A DNA stretch of 64,000 nucleotides from Ophiothrix spiculata (taxonomy: Eukaryota > Echinodermata > Ophiuroidea > Amphilepidida > Ophiotrichidae): assembly GCA_000969725.1 (NCBI GenBank), contig JXSR01S065791.1. One strand, given 5' to 3'. The position numbers and the translations under genes were made by a program. Numbering within the stretch: position 1 is the first letter of the stretch; each line of letters opens with the position of its first letter. Shown here piece by piece: positions 34,002 through 45,325 of the stretch. The notes beneath the pieces were generated by a model. That model saw only the letters and a list, made by a program, of their open reading frames with translations, had not been told where the DNA came from and ran no database searches.

Positions 34002-34250
34002 TTTGTTTTGTTCTTCTCCAATGTTCTTTTTTGTTGTTTTTTTTCCTTTGGTGTGCTGTTTTCTGGTTTGTCTCATTTTGGTGTTTAGGCTCCCCTTTAA
34101 TTTAGTGTTTTTGCACTATTGGGTTTTTGCCTGGTTTCGACCGAATGTTATAAAAATTGTGTTAATACCCAATCACATTCTCTTGTGTAAAATGCAGTGT
34201 GGTGCAGGGTTCAACTTGACAACACTCATTGATGAGTAAAAACCCAGAAC
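32640..34250 (+). mobile_element. 5'-truncated non-LTR retrotransposon (LINE, CR1/Jockey group)
   Basis: Reverse-transcriptase part of a LINE, inserted antisense to the neurabin gene between its 34.4 and 32.0 kb exons. The endonuclease half is missing, as is usual after incomplete reverse transcription. Homology starts near 32676. The 3' UTR (T-rich, TTTTTGTTGTTTTTTTTCC) runs to roughly 34250, within about 90 bp of the exon at 34336. The open frame is unbroken, so the copy is probably young. No target duplication could be pinned down. Confidence 0.85.
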
Positions 34251-34335
34251 AGGCAGCTTATTTTGTAGTACAGTCCATTCTGCCATAACCTATCCTTGAT
34301 TTGTCAACTCCCAAGGCTTTGCATAGCATACTCAC

Positions 34336-34520
34336 CGCATTTTCGGATTCTTCAGATCCACCCTCACTAGACTCTTTCTGCAAACTATCTTCATCTTCTT
34401 CGTTTAACTCATCATCATACGACATAATATCGTAAGAACCTTCGTCAGCTCCCGACGATTCATCTTCAGATGGTTCTTCTGGAACAAGTGATTGGCTATT
34501 TAATGTGACGACCTCACCCC
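34336..34520 (-). CDS. PPP1R9: Neurabin family gene, acidic exon
   Basis: This 185-nt exon has acceptor CATTTGTTCTTCACAG and donor AATGCG|GTGAGT. It takes one base from the 46.4-kb exon (PENG-G-GEVV) and leaves in phase 0. It encodes GEVVTLNSQSLVPEEPSEDE, then a strongly acidic run (SSGADEGSYD, DELNEEDEDS, EGGSEESENA). Serine-glutamate and serine-aspartate clusters suggest casein-kinase-2-type sites; that is inference. The acidic stretch sits between the coiled coil and PETERLD and is probably disordered. The reading frame stays open past the donor, so intron retention would add 26 residues before a stop. Confidence 0.87.
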
Positions 34521-34675
34521 CTGTGAAGAACAAATGTTGTAGAATGAGCAGATGTTGCAAATATTTGATCAACTCTTTTTCAAAACTTTTCCCTAAAATT
34601 CTAAAGCTAGTTTGACTTTGGACATGTTTACTGCTTTTTAATTTCTATAGGGTTCTCTACTCAAAGAGAAATGTG

Positions 34676-35300
34676 ATGAACACCGTGTCCCCTTAAGCGT
34701 ACCACATAAATGCACTTCCATAAATGTGATGAACATTGTGTCCCTTTAAGCGTACCACATAAATGCACTTCCATAAATGNNNNNNNNNNNNNNNNNNNNN
34801 NNNNNNNNNNNNNNNNNNNNNNNNNNNNNNNNNNNNNNNNNNNNNNNNNNNNNNNNNNNNNNNNNNNNNNNNNNNNNNNNNNNNNNNNNNNNNNNNNNNN
34901 NNNNNNNNNNNNNNNNNNNNNNNNNNNNNNNNNNNNNNNNNNNNNNNNNNNNNNNNNNNNNNNNNNNNNNNNNNNNNNNNNNNNNNNNNNNNNNNNNNNN
35001 NNNNNNNNNNNNNNNNNNNNNNNNNNNNNNNNNNNNNNNNNNNNNNNNNNNNNNNNNNNNNNNNNNNNNNNNNNNNNNNNNNNNNNNNNNNNNNNNNNNN
35101 NNNNTTAAGCGTACCACATAAATGCACTTCCATAAATGTGATGAACACTGTGTCCCCTTAAGCGTACCACATAAATGCACATCCATAAATGTGATGGACA
35201 CCGTGTCCCCTTAAGCGTACCACATAAATGCACTTCCATAAATGTGATGGACACGGTGTCCCCTTAAGCGTACCACGTAAATGCACTTCCATAAATGTGG
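34676..35300 (+). repeat. 53-bp minisatellite crossing the assembly gap
   Basis: A 53-bp unit (GTGTCCCCTTAAGCGTACC, ACATAAATGCACTTCCATAA, ATGTGATG) is repeated on both sides of the gap: about two copies to the left and four to the right. Units differ by only a few bases. The array is therefore continuous through 34780-35104 and its true length is unknown. Confidence 0.92.
34780..35104. other. Assembly gap (325 N)
   Basis: A run of N inside the 53-bp minisatellite. It is most likely a collapsed or unresolved array. Confidence 0.99.
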
Positions 35301-35503
35301 CACTGGGCGTGACATGCTTATTTAAATTTCATCTGTGGGTTCATTACAACTTAACAATGATGTACTCCAGTATAAAGACATGCAGTGAGTTGTTGAAATA
35401 ATACACCTTACTTGAGGATAGGCATAGAAATGTGTTAGGTATATAATATGGTGGAATATGATAAGTATAATAAAGTAATCATATGCAGATATATGCCCCA
35501 TAT

Positions 35504-35754
35504 ATGTGATGTCTCACCCCGAAAAGGGGGACTTTGCGACAGAACACTTTTCGAAAAACTTAAGAAAATAGGCAGCAAAAAATAATGAAAATAATAAGAA
35601 TTTCCAGCAGATTTTCTGTTGTAAAATTTGATTGCAATTATCAATTTCAACAAGGTGTCATTTTAAAGCTTAGAAAATGATGTAACAGATGCAATGATAA
35701 ACTCAAAATTGATATCATCTGCAAAGTCCCCCCTTTCGGGGTGAGCCATCACAT
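35504..35754. mobile_element. TIR element, family C (copy 1)
   Basis: Tips ATGTGATG(T)CTCACCCCG and CGGGGTGAGCCATCACAT, then AAAAGGGGGACTTTG / CAAAGTCCCCCCTTT. It is 251 bp with an AT-rich body (AATAAGAATTTCCAGCAGAT). The second copy is at 58126-58380. The next 570 bp (35755-36324) show nothing clear. Confidence 0.82.
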
Positions 35755-36324
35755 GTGGACACACTAATAAAGGGGCTTTCATAAGTTTCAGATTATTTTG
35801 TTCAATGTTACTCCTTATCTACCAATATATATTATATATTATATAGTGTTTACTTTTCAATCCTCATACCTAGTAGTGCAAGTTACGATTACGTGTAGTG
35901 TTTGACTGATCTGATTGAATGGATCGGAATCAGACGGACTTTAAGCTTGTCGGATCTGAATAGGAATATCGAACAAATGAAAATTCTGCCGATTTCATTA
36001 ACAGATTCAAAGAACCGTAGGAAACGTGCAAAAAATCTACTTAATTACATCTTTTAGCACCAACCAAACTTACCAGAACCAACAGGCACCACCATCAAAG
36101 CACTATAAACATTGCATATTTTTACATAGAATTAACTATGACAAATTTAAATGATGATACGCAAAGGATTGATGGAAACTCCGATATTGGGTTAATGTTG
36201 AAATTTATTGACCTTTGTAATATACACTTAGAGAATTGGAATCGGCCAGTTTGAAACTAACTAAGATCAAATGGAATCGACAGATTACTATCTTGGGTAT
36301 ATCGTTCAGACACTAATTATGTGT

Positions 36325-36475
36325 TATGGTGCGTTCAGACTCCAGTGATTTCATCGCAGCAACATCGCTCAATACGCAGTCTTGAAATTTTAAAGTGCAC
36401 TTCACGTAGCATATATAAAGACTGCGTATCGATCAATGCTGTAGTGATGAAATCACTGGACTCTGAATGCACCAT
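36325..36475. repeat. Foldback element, 151 bp
   Basis: ATGGTGCGTTCAGACTCCAG and GTGATTTCATC at left pair with GATGAAATCAC, TGGACTCTGAATGCACCAT at right. ATACGCAGTCTT / AAGACTGCGTAT continues the pairing. Confidence 0.8.
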
Positions 36476-36579
36476 ATACAAACATCAAGCAATAAATATT
36501 GACAGATTCTGAGGGCAAAGTGTAATCAAAGGTGCAATTAATGAGCCTTTTGTGATTAAAACATCACCTTTTCAATCTA

Positions 36580-37104
36580 CTGATATCAGTTCGGCGGTAC
36601 TCGCAATTCGGATACGTATCTGAATTTGGATACCCACGTACATTTTGTATCCAAATTGTGATACCCGTATCAGAATAAGGATATGGAGGGGTATCCGAAT
36701 TCTGAAATGCCTGTCATGGCGCAGGAAACAAATCGATAGCGCAAGCTGGCAAGTACATGTAGAACATCTTTCTTGCATCTATGATAAATCTATCTGTCGA
36801 AATGTCATTTCCATCTGTGCAATTCCAACGGGACAGCTTCGAAACATGTCCTGATAGCTCCTTATCACAGAAGGCAAAATAATTTGGCCAATACTTTCTT
36901 AGAATTTAGATGACAAATGATGATAATGTTATTGACTTTTATACAAACCGGTATGTTGCGCGGCAAAGCTGAATGTTAATTTCAGCTGATATCCTGTTTC
37001 AGCTGATTTTAATCCAAATTCAGATATGGGTATCAGAATTTTGATACAGAGTATCTAAATTCGGATACGTGTCCGAATTGTGAGTTCCGCCGAACTGATA
37101 TCAG
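36580..37104. mobile_element. TIR element with GGATAC-rich arms, 525 bp
   Basis: CTGATATCAGTTCGGCGG at left and CCGCCGAACTGATATCAG at right are exact inverses. The arms continue for about 100 bp as repeats of AATTCGGATAC and ATTTGGATACC. The middle is unique and non-coding. Confidence 0.82.
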
Positions 37105-37950
37105 GTAAGATTGAAATTGTGGACTTTGATAGGTGAGTGTGAGATTGAGGCTGTGGATTGACACTTTCCATAAGATGGAATATTTCGATACAAACATGCA
37201 CATCTACTGACACTGGGGGTCTACAATAGAGAGAGAAAATTAAGCTGGTTCTAGGGAGGGTGTGTTTCTGTAAATAAATTGCTATTCAAAGATTGTATCC
37301 CTACAAATGTCCCCTTGCAAAGAAGAAAGAGAAAAAGGAAAATAACTATCTACAGCTTATAGAGTTGCAACTTGATAATTTATTATGAGAAGAAAACACA
37401 AATACAAGCAAGCATAAAAGTAAAACGCCAGTAGGACAACAAAAAAAAACACGCTAACAAATAAAATAAATACTAGACTACCACAAACATAAAACATAAA
37501 AGCAAAGAAATACAAAGGCAGACAGACATACAAAATAAGACAAAAAATGACAAGTTAAACAGATATATACAAAATGAAATAAAATATTGTGGAATACATC
37601 GTTAGTTATGACGTTAATAACTACACATTTATACAAGCAAGCAAGCAAACAATTTAGCAAACATATTCTGTCAGACGCAGTTGTTGAATTTGGCGTACTC
37701 ATTCCTTGTTACTGGAGTGAAACTTACTGTGCGATGTCTATGGAGTGAACCAATATTTCCTAAATATTTTACATTTCTGCTCCTATTCATTAATATTTTC
37801 TTAAATTAAAGTTGAAAGACACATTTATGCACAATATATCAAAGACAGGGGTTGAAACAAAAATTAATTTAGCTGCAAAGATACATTTAGTAGACTTTGT
37901 CATTCACCTCCAATGCAATGTTTCACGCCAAGGAGTAACATGGAACAGCC
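37105..37950. other. Intron, low-complexity patches only
   Basis: A-rich stretches (about 37380-37560) and a short AAGC/AAGCA run at about 37635; no exon recognised. Confidence 0.45.
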
Positions 37951-39003
37951 TACCGAGTGAGTCAAAAAAACTGCAATAGTTAAATAAAAGCCATATTTTA
38001 AGAACAAGAGATACCATGGACATGAAATGTATATATCTAAATAGATCACAGATTTACCTTTAAAATGGTGAAAGAATGAGGAAAATTGATAGAGATACAC
38101 TTATTTGAATAGGAAGGCATAAAAACAGTTCTGTCCAACTGTCGTGCATATGTTTTATTCAATACGTAGGACACAATTATGACATACTCTTTTCTCTTTG
38201 GTATGGGTACGTTGAAAAGGACCGTTTGAGCTTGGTGGCCCTGAATATTCAATATTCGGTTGAACGTGGGCTGGGACACCTGTGGCAGAGGATTTCTTTG
38301 CGAGCTCAGTTAGGGATCCCTTGCCTGACGAACGCGGTCGACGTTTCTCCTGCTTCTTGTCGTTCGCGGTCTTCAAGATCTCTCTTTATTTAGTTTATGG
38401 ACTGTTCTTGTTCTTTTGAATTTCGCCTGAATTCATAGATGATGGATGCACATGGTAACCCGATTGGGAGAATGCACCCCTGAATCTCCGTTTCACTTTT
38501 GATTTGGTGGTAAAATAAACTTCAGCAATAAGAGCACGTTGCTCGTTTGTGAACTGATCTTGAGGCATTTTAAACAGTAACTGATTGATAAGCTCTCCCT
38601 TCTAAGACAGTACCCCCAAACGTGTCATTTTGCACTTGGAAAAACCGCCTAAATTATCTTTTATATGTAAAAAATAGATTAACAGGAGATTTTCACTGGA
38701 GCAAGGTAATCAGTTGGTGTTATTATTCAAAAGGTGCATGCACGAAATTCAATTCAATATTGGTATTTACTCGTTATGAACTGTCGTTTGACGAGGCATG
38801 CTCATTTGGACAGAACTGTTTTCATACCATAATATTCAAATAAGGATATCTTCGCAATGCCTTTATCAATTTGCACCATTCTTTCACCCTTTGAAAGCTT
38901 TATTCATGATCTATTTAGAAATTAATATTATTTGTGCGAAATTACTTCTGTTCTTACAATATGGCTTCCGTCTAATTATTGCAGTTTTTTTGACTCGCGT
39001 GGT
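37951..39003 (-). mobile_element. DNA transposon with about 200-bp TIRs and a transposase remnant
   Basis: The left arm (from about 37951, GAGTGAGTCAAAAAAACTGC, then GCCATATTTTAAGAACA, and ACAGTTCTGTCCAA to about 38135) is repeated in inverse at the right (TTGGACAGAACTGT from about 38807 to GCAGTTTTTTTGACTCGCG, ending about 39003). Between the arms lies a short minus-strand frame (38395-38568) that looks like a transposase DNA-binding domain. The total is 1.05 kb, too short for an active copy. Confidence 0.75.
38395..38568 (-). pseudogene. Transposase N-terminal helix-turn-helix remnant
   Basis: 57 codons start MPQDQFTNEQRALIAEVYF and continue with TTKSKVKRRFRGAFS. The pattern (residues E-x-R-A-x-I-x-E-x-Y-F, then R-R-F-R) resembles the helix-turn-helix head of mariner-related transposases (DUF4817-like). 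A stop follows at once. In the next frame the sequence LKTANDKKQEKRRPRSSGK resembles the usual linker after that head. No catalytic domain remains. Confidence in the superfamily is modest. Confidence 0.5.
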
Positions 39004-39573
39004 ACATTGACCAATCAGAAGACAGGATTCTAGACTGTGATACATTGCGTCCAACAGAATAAACAAGTAAGCAAGCAAGCAATGTAAGCAAGCAAGTAAC
39101 AAGGTAACAGGACAAGATATGACAGAGCTAGCCAGCCTGATTAGCTTACCACATATGAGCCTCCCTGCATCAAAATCCCACTCCCATTCTATACAGAACA
39201 TAAAGGGCAGGGTAGAGATTGGAGAAGAGAGAATGGTGAAAACATGGAAGTGAGTGAATGTGATATATATACACTCCCACTAAATGTGATATATACACAC
39301 ATGGATTGGTGTGGAGTGGCCATGATGAAAACCACAGAGCTAGAGCTTCAAATGTGCCGTCATGTGCATCCATTCAAATTCCACTTTTACCAAATGTGAA
39401 CTATTTTTACAAAAGGTACTTCAAGTCACCCATAATTAATTTTTTTTCCAGATGACAATAACATATACCACAATAGCGAGTGTCACTGCCGTCATCACAA
39501 ATGAGGAACCAACAATGCACTGAATTAGCAGTGATAAGACAAAGGACAAAATAACAAAAGATAAAAGTGATCT
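39004..39573. other. Intron with (AAGC)n microsatellite
   Basis: AAGTAAGCAAGCAAGCAATG-like repeats lie at about 39064-39100. Nothing else is recognised. Confidence 0.5.
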
Positions 39574-39998
39574 GGGGCCATTTCACTAACATTATTTTTT
39601 GCGATGATTGCAGACGCTCTCGCAAATTAGAAGCCCTCGCAAATATCATTTGCGATGACTTTCCCATTTCACTAACATCTTTTCACTTTTATCTCCATGG
39701 ACAATGCTATCACAAATTTTGCGATGATCTTGTCCAAGTATGGGGCGAAATAACATCACGTGATATCAAGAATTAGCGATGACTTCCATTTGCGATGTTT
39801 TCTTTGCGGATGCTTATAAGCAATTGCAAGATATTGCTCGCAAACAAAACAATCGCAAATGGTTTGCGATGATTGTTTACATCGCAAATCTAAGTGAAAT
39901 CGGTTTCGGGAAATCCATCGCAAATTTGCGATGATCTCTCGCTTTTGGGATGAAGTTTGGCATTTGCGATGGAATAAGACGTTAGTGAAATAGGCCCC
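39574..39998. mobile_element. TIR element with TTTGCGATG repeats
   Basis: GGGGCCATTTCACTAACATT at left and GTTAGTGAAATAGGCCCC at right are inverse. The arms contain many copies of TTTGCGATGA and CATCGCAAAT. It is 425 bp. The following 560 bp (39999-40559) show nothing clear. Confidence 0.78.
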
Positions 39999-40559
39999 TG
40001 ATGTTATGAATATGCACTGGAAGTTGCAATGTATAACTTGCACAATATTGTGTGGTATGTTTTATAAAAGAATGGTGTGTTACAATCAAAGAATTCAAAA
40101 AGGAAAATCAGTGCTTGTCAACACCTTGTTGACGCTCACAAACAAGAGCAATTGCACTTCTTATTTGTAATATTGTTTTCTGAAACAAGTTCAGGGTCTG
40201 TGAATCCATGGTAGCATGTTTATCTTACAAACTGTGTCCTGGTTTAAGTAGTGATTGATATACAGATACCCATTTCGCAGAGCCCAAAAGAGCACCTGAA
40301 AAATGTTGAAGGTAAAACTCATCCTCTATGTGTGACAATCAAAAATTTCCAATTAGTTGGTCAAATATGTACTGATTTTCCTTTTTAATACATTTGTTTC
40401 AACTCAGTTTCCCCTGTATTAATATGGACTACATATTGGAAAGTTAACATCAAATGTACAGTATGATCATAATGACAAAAATATCGTACAAGATGATTAA
40501 AGAGTATACAGATTTATTCAACAAGTGTTTGATGGAGACCAATTCAATTCTCTTCTCAC

Positions 40560-40592
40560 CTTCACCTGTATCTCGGACTTCTTTTCCACCTT
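40560..40592 (-). CDS. Possible 33-nt cassette exon of the neurabin gene
   Basis: On the minus strand, CCTTGAGGCAG|AAGG and GAAG|GTGAGA bound 33 nt encoding (E)GGKEVRDTGE(G). Both ends have phase 1, so it could be inserted between the 46.4 and 34.4 kb exons without changing the frame. The acceptor has a poor pyrimidine tract, and those two exons already join in frame without it. It may be chance. Confidence 0.2.
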
Positions 40593-40621
40593 CTGCCTCA
40601 AGGATATCCTCCAGAGATTCA

Positions 40622-41360
40622 GCACATATATGGCGAATCAGAATCACCCCTTCATCTATATGGTATTGACCATAATTGAACATTAGTGTCAATTACCATG
40701 CAAGTTTGGATGGAATGATCAACTTTGTAAGATGGGTGATAGGATGAAGATGAAAAATCAATCCAAACCAAGAATTTTTTCAAAAGATTGTGTGCATGCG
40801 ACAAATTAGCATCGCCACTAATTTCACACCGGTGTCAAATACCATGCAAATTTGGATGGAATGATTCACTTTGTAAGATCAAGATAAATATTGTGATAAG
40901 ATGAAGACTAAAAGATTGAAACCAAGTTTGTTTCAAAAAGTTGTGCACATATTTGGTAAATAAGGATCACCCCTCCATGAAATTGTATTGACCATAATTT
41001 AACATTGATGTCAATAAATATGGAAATATGAATGGAATGATAGACTTTGAAAGATGGGCGAGGAGAAGATTGATGCAAACCAAGGACATGTTTTTGAAAA
41101 TTCTGCTCATGGTAATTCACAATCTTTTTCATCTGAATGGTATCGATCAAAATTGATCATTTATTTCGAATAATAAGTATGAAAATGAAAAAGAAAGTAC
41201 ACACAAACCAATAATTTTTTTTAAAGATCATGCACAAACATTGCTCATCAGAATCACTCTTAATTTGAATGATATTGACCATTGATCATTGATGTCAATT
41301 ATCAAAAAACTTTGTAATATGAGTGACAAGATGAAAATGAAGTGAGGAGACAAACCAAAG
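40622..41360 (+). repeat. Degenerate tandem repeat, about 300-bp unit, three copies
   Basis: GCACATAT, AATCAGAATCACCCCTTC, GGTATTGACCATAATT, AACATT(A/G)(A/G)TGTCAATTA, TTTGGATGGAATGAT and AAGATG(G/A)GTGA recur in order at about 40622, 40945 and 41229. Confidence 0.65.
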
Positions 41361-41363
41361 TTA

Positions 41364-41523
41364 AACCCATGATACACTAGCAAAACGCAGCTAGCATGTG
41401 GTTTGATTTTAGACGCTTCGAAGACACTAACCAGACGCTAGTAAGTTAAAATAATTCGAACCTTAGCGTCTTCGTCAGCGTCTAGCTAGACGTTAGCTGT
41501 GTCTTGCTAGTATATCATGGGCT
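41364..41523. repeat. Foldback/TIR element, 160 bp
   Basis: AACCCATGATACACTAGCAA and ACGCAGCTAGC at left are inverse to GTTAGCTGTGTC and TTGCTAGTATATCATGGGCT at right. AGACGCT repeats lie inside. Confidence 0.8.
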
Positions 41524-41655
41524 TCATAGTAGTGAAAGTCAAAAGAATATCATAACTAAACAAAATTCAAGTTATATGATTACCAACAGGTTTTTACAAA
41601 AATAATACAAATGTTGATGTAAAGTGGCCAACAAAAATAACAATGTAAGACGTTA

Positions 41656-41860
41656 GAGCACAATTAGGCCATAGCCTTGATTTTCCAAAATGATGACCGT
41701 AGGCTTGATTATTCACATCAAGATTATTGTAAATTATTCATAACATGCTTGGAAATTATTAAGAGATGCATAACCAAGCTTATGATCGCCATCTTCGAAA
41801 ATCAAGGCTGATGTGGCCAGGTTGCAGCTGGCCGCACAAAGTTGTGGCCTAATTGTGCTT
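41656..41860. mobile_element. TIR element (MITE), 205 bp
   Basis: GAGCACAATTAGGCCATAGC and CTTGATTTTCCAAAATG at left; CATCTTCGAAAATCAAGGC and GTGGCCTAATTGTGCTT at right. Confidence 0.78.
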
Positions 41861-42049
41861 CAGCGCCTAAAGCGCGACACATATTTCAGTTATAGTTCCA
41901 TATAGCTTTTATACAATTGGTTCTCTTCTAAAGCTATGGGAGTAGCAGTGATATTGTTGTCAATCATGGAAGTAAGTTTTGGCACTTCCATAGTTTCTTT
42001 AGTGTTCTCATAGTGTTGACTTATCAGGATAACATTGTGATGGACATCA

Positions 42050-42418
42050 CCAGAGGGTGAATTAAGCCCTTCCCACCATTCAATTCAAACTGCTATTTCC
42101 ACAGCGTATACACAGCACACTGAGTGAACCAACTGCATAGAATTATATGATAAAACTACTGATGGAAAACTTGCTATAGAAAATTTGTTATTTTGTCCAA
42201 GTGTGAATGAAAAGGACCTTCAGAAAGAGGATAATCACAGCTTGATATCAATGCAAACAAATCTCAGTTGGACAGAGTTTTTCATTCCCAAAATACAGAG
42301 TAAATTCAAACTGTTTGCCATACAAATGAATGCAGTAGTGGGGTGACCTTGGTAACATTCCATTGGGTCAACTGATTGTTGCTGTGTGTTATGGGAAGGG
42401 CTTAATTCACCCTCTGGG
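42050..42418. mobile_element. TIR element, family D (copy 1), 369 bp
   Basis: Tips CCAGAGGGTGAATTAAGCCC and GGGCTTAATTCACCCTCTGG are exact inverses. The body matches copy 2 at 43812-44189 throughout (GATGGAAAACTTGCTATAGA, AAAAGGACCTTCAGAAAGAG). The two copies are 1.4 kb apart, in the same orientation. From 42419 to 43450 nothing else is recognised except a short CATTGCTGGGGCAA repeat at about 42755-42810. Confidence 0.88.
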
Positions 42419-43450
42419 ACATCACTGACTGAGAGCAGATGCTGCCAGAGCAGCAGACAGTGGTTTGTTATACACGTTAAGTGTCATAAATGTCAAGATT
42501 TACATCCACTGACTTGGAATCCTGCTTGGATCCTGATTAAGTAACAGCTGTCTAACAACAACATGGCCATGACATCAAATCTCCTTTTTCTACTTCTTTG
42601 AAAGCAAAATAGCCATGGGCAAGTTTGTCTCAAAATTGCACATTGGTGATTGATAATCATAATGTTTAAAGTTTAACTTGCAATATGTTATAATAAGAAA
42701 ATAAAAAGATTTAAATAGTATAGATACAGATACATGTTTAAAAGGCATAGTATAACATTGCTGGGGCAATGTTGCTGGGGCAATATTTAGTATAACATTG
42801 CTGGGGCAAAAACGAGGGTTATATCCATGACAATATCATTGGACACGACAATCAGACCTCAGCTGTCTCCCTACTGGCTTTGTTCTACCTCGAGCTGCTT
42901 TGTTCGGCTTTTTGGATGAAATGGAAGTAATTTTATAATTTGAGATGGAAATCAAAAACAAGCTGAAATGATACAAGCTTATCCCAGCACAAACACGTTC
43001 AGACCAATGAAAAACTAATTTTGCCTATGTATAATAAATAAATTTACTTATTTTCCATTCAAAATAATAGAGAGGAAGGTTGTTTTAAAACTGGGCTTCC
43101 AATTTAGTCCTCCTATCATTAAAAAATAAATACTGGGGATTTATAGTGCACTATGCCTCCCAGATTTGTAATTCCATGCGCCTCTGCACACTTTACAGGT
43201 GTTCTGTGACCACTGTGGCCCTAGTATGCTCCATTCCACACCAAGCATCATTTCAGGTTCCATGGCAACCTCTAAGAGCACTAAAACTTAAACATCCCAC
43301 ATATGCACCATCGCTGCAACATCTGCAGGTGCTGAACTTTGATCAGCCCACATACGCACCATCGCTGCCCGGGTCAGCTTCCTGAGTTTCGTACGGGTTT
43401 CCACAAGACAACTAGCAGTTAGTACCTTGTCCAGGGGAATTTTAAGCACA

Positions 43451-43520
43451 CTCACTTTTTTGGCACCAGTGGGGTTCAAACTCAGGACCTTCCGCACCGA
43501 AAGCGAGCGCCATACCGTTT
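43451..43520 (-). repeat. tRNA-like SINE head, inverted next to another SINE
   Basis: On the minus strand, GTATGGCGCTCGC, GTGCGGAAGGTCCTGAGTTT and GAACCCCACTGGTGCC resemble a tRNA-type A box and B box. It abuts head-to-head the plus-strand SINE starting at 43521. Confidence 0.45.
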
Positions 43521-43794
43521 GGGCACGTGTGGTCTACCAGAAATCGGCAGGACTCATAAACGTGAGGTTGTGAGTTCGAGCCCTGTTGGTGCCAACGTGT
43601 TGTGAACCTGGGCAAATCACTTTATCACTCTTGCCTCGTTGACCCAAGTGTTATATTAGGAGTTACTAGGAATATTGACATTGAGCGCTTGAATAGGCAG
43701 CTGGCTGTATTCTAGTGGTATCGGAATAAATGTAAAGTGCTTTGATCCATTATGGATCCACTATAATATAAGCAGCTACATTTATTTTATTTAA
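43521..43794 (+). mobile_element. tRNA-derived SINE, plus strand
   Basis: GGGCACGTGTGGTCTACCAG, GCAGGACTCATAA, a B box GAGTTCGAGCC, GTTGTGAACCTGGGCAAATC, TTTATCACTCTTGCCTCG, TTGACCCAAGTGTTA, and a tail with GCAGCTACATTTATTTTATT. This is the same family as 20489-20791. Confidence 0.7.
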
Positions 43795-43811
43795 CTAACT
43801 TCACTGCTACT

Positions 43812-44189
43812 CCAGAGGTTGATTTAAGCCCTTCCCATCATACAATTCAAACAGTCTCTTCCACAGCTTACAAACAGCTCACTGAGTGAACCAACTGCAT
43901 TGACTTACATGTAAAACTACTGATGGAAAACTTGCTATAGAAAATTTATTATTTTGTCCAACTGTGAATGAAAAGGACCTTCAGAAAGAGGATATTCACA
44001 GCTTGATATCAATGCAAACAAACCTGAGTTGGACAGTGTTTTTCATTCCCAAACTACAGTTTGAAATAGAGTAAATTCAAACTGTTTACCATACAAATGA
44101 ATGCAGTAGTGGAGTGACCTTGGTTAACATTCCATGGGGTCTACTGGTATGTTGCTGTGTGTTATGGGAAGGGCTTAAATCACCCTCTG
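43812..44189. mobile_element. TIR element, family D (copy 2), 378 bp
   Basis: Tips CCAGAGGTTGATTTAAGCCC and GGGCTTAAATCACCCTCTG. The body is close to copy 1. It lies directly after the SINE. From 44190 to 44620 nothing else is seen. Confidence 0.86.
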
Positions 44190-44620
44190 CTGCTACTCGT
44201 TATGTTTTACAAAAAATCTCAACATAATTTTGTTGTTTGATATGGAAATAAAGTATAAAATGAACAGAACTGAAAGAAACTGAACCAATATCAAATATTA
44301 GTATAGCCCTCACAAATCCATCAAGATCAATGAAAATCAAGACTTGAATACACATGTTTTGAATAACAAAACAAATAATGGGATCAAATCAATAGGATAA
44401 ATTTTGCTGCTATTTTTACAGGTTAGATTAGTACACCAAAGTGGAAAACAATTACAGAAACATTTGACATAATCATTTGTTTCCTTGAACCATAACTTAG
44501 GAAATGACCTAGGTAAATTTTACAAACAAAAATTATTTAGTACCCTGAAATTGGCTACACTTTATGTTGACACAAAATTGAGGACAACTGAGGGTGCTTT
44601 AGCCAGACAATGTTACACTG

Positions 44621-45001
44621 TACCTTTGAGTGACATGTTTCTGCATGTACAACAGCTTAACAACAAATGTTGGCAGGCAAACCCTGTAAACCAATGAATT
44701 CAATGCATGCATTTATGCAGGGATCAGTTGCTATTTTGAATCCCCCGATACCTTTGAGTGACATGTTTCTGCATGTACAACAGCTTAGCAACAAATGTTG
44801 GCAATCAAACCCTGTAAACCAATGAATTCAATGCATGCATTTATGCAGGGATCAGTTGCTATCTTGAATCCCCCGATACCTTTGAGTGACATGTTTCTGC
44901 ATGTACAACAGCTTAGCAACAAATGTTGGCAGGCAAACCCTGTAAACCAATGCATTCAATGCAGACATTTATGCAGGTATCAGTTGCTATCTTGATCCCC
45001 C
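44621..45001 (+). repeat. 128-bp tandem repeat, three copies
   Basis: TACCTTTGAGTGACATGTTT starts at 44621, 44749 and 44877, an exact 128-bp period. Each unit continues through GCATGTACAACAGCTTA, CAAATGTTGGCA and GGGATCAGTTGCTAT. Units are over 95% alike by eye, so the array is young. Confidence 0.95.
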
Positions 45002-45325
45002 GGCAAGCAATCACTTTTTGAGACCCCGAATACATGCTGGTGTAGTTGCAGATTCAGAGGTCTAGAAAACAAGCTAATGCCTGCATCAGGATTATGTTGC
45101 ATTGTGGGAAGGTCAATTGGTGAAAAGTCAAAACATTGGTTCAAATCCTCTGCTTTCCATCACTGCTGCCAAGTCTTGACCCAAGTAGCTCTCAAGTCCA
45201 TTCGGCTCTCTGCCTATTACATCTTGGCAGGATTTCCCTGAAAAGCTAAAACTCTGTCAGCTAAAACTGGATCTCTTCTCATTATTTTATCACAGCAACT
45301 GATCTGGAGATGTCCCTTCAACTTA

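Noticed and set aside
33675-34239. Other frames over the LINE 3' part
   Set aside because: Shadows of the reverse transcriptase frame.
34693-35201. Long open frames across 34.7-35.2 kb on both strands
   Set aside because: They are produced by the run of N and by a 53-bp minisatellite.
38155-38376. Neurabin exon with KRRPRSSGKGS
   Set aside because: It lies inside a transposon with 200-bp inverted repeats, has no fitting splice sites, and the 46.4 and 34.4 kb exons already join in frame.
42050-44189. Pair of long terminal repeats around a retroelement
   Set aside because: Each unit has its own inverted tips, and the DNA between holds only a SINE, so they are two DNA elements.
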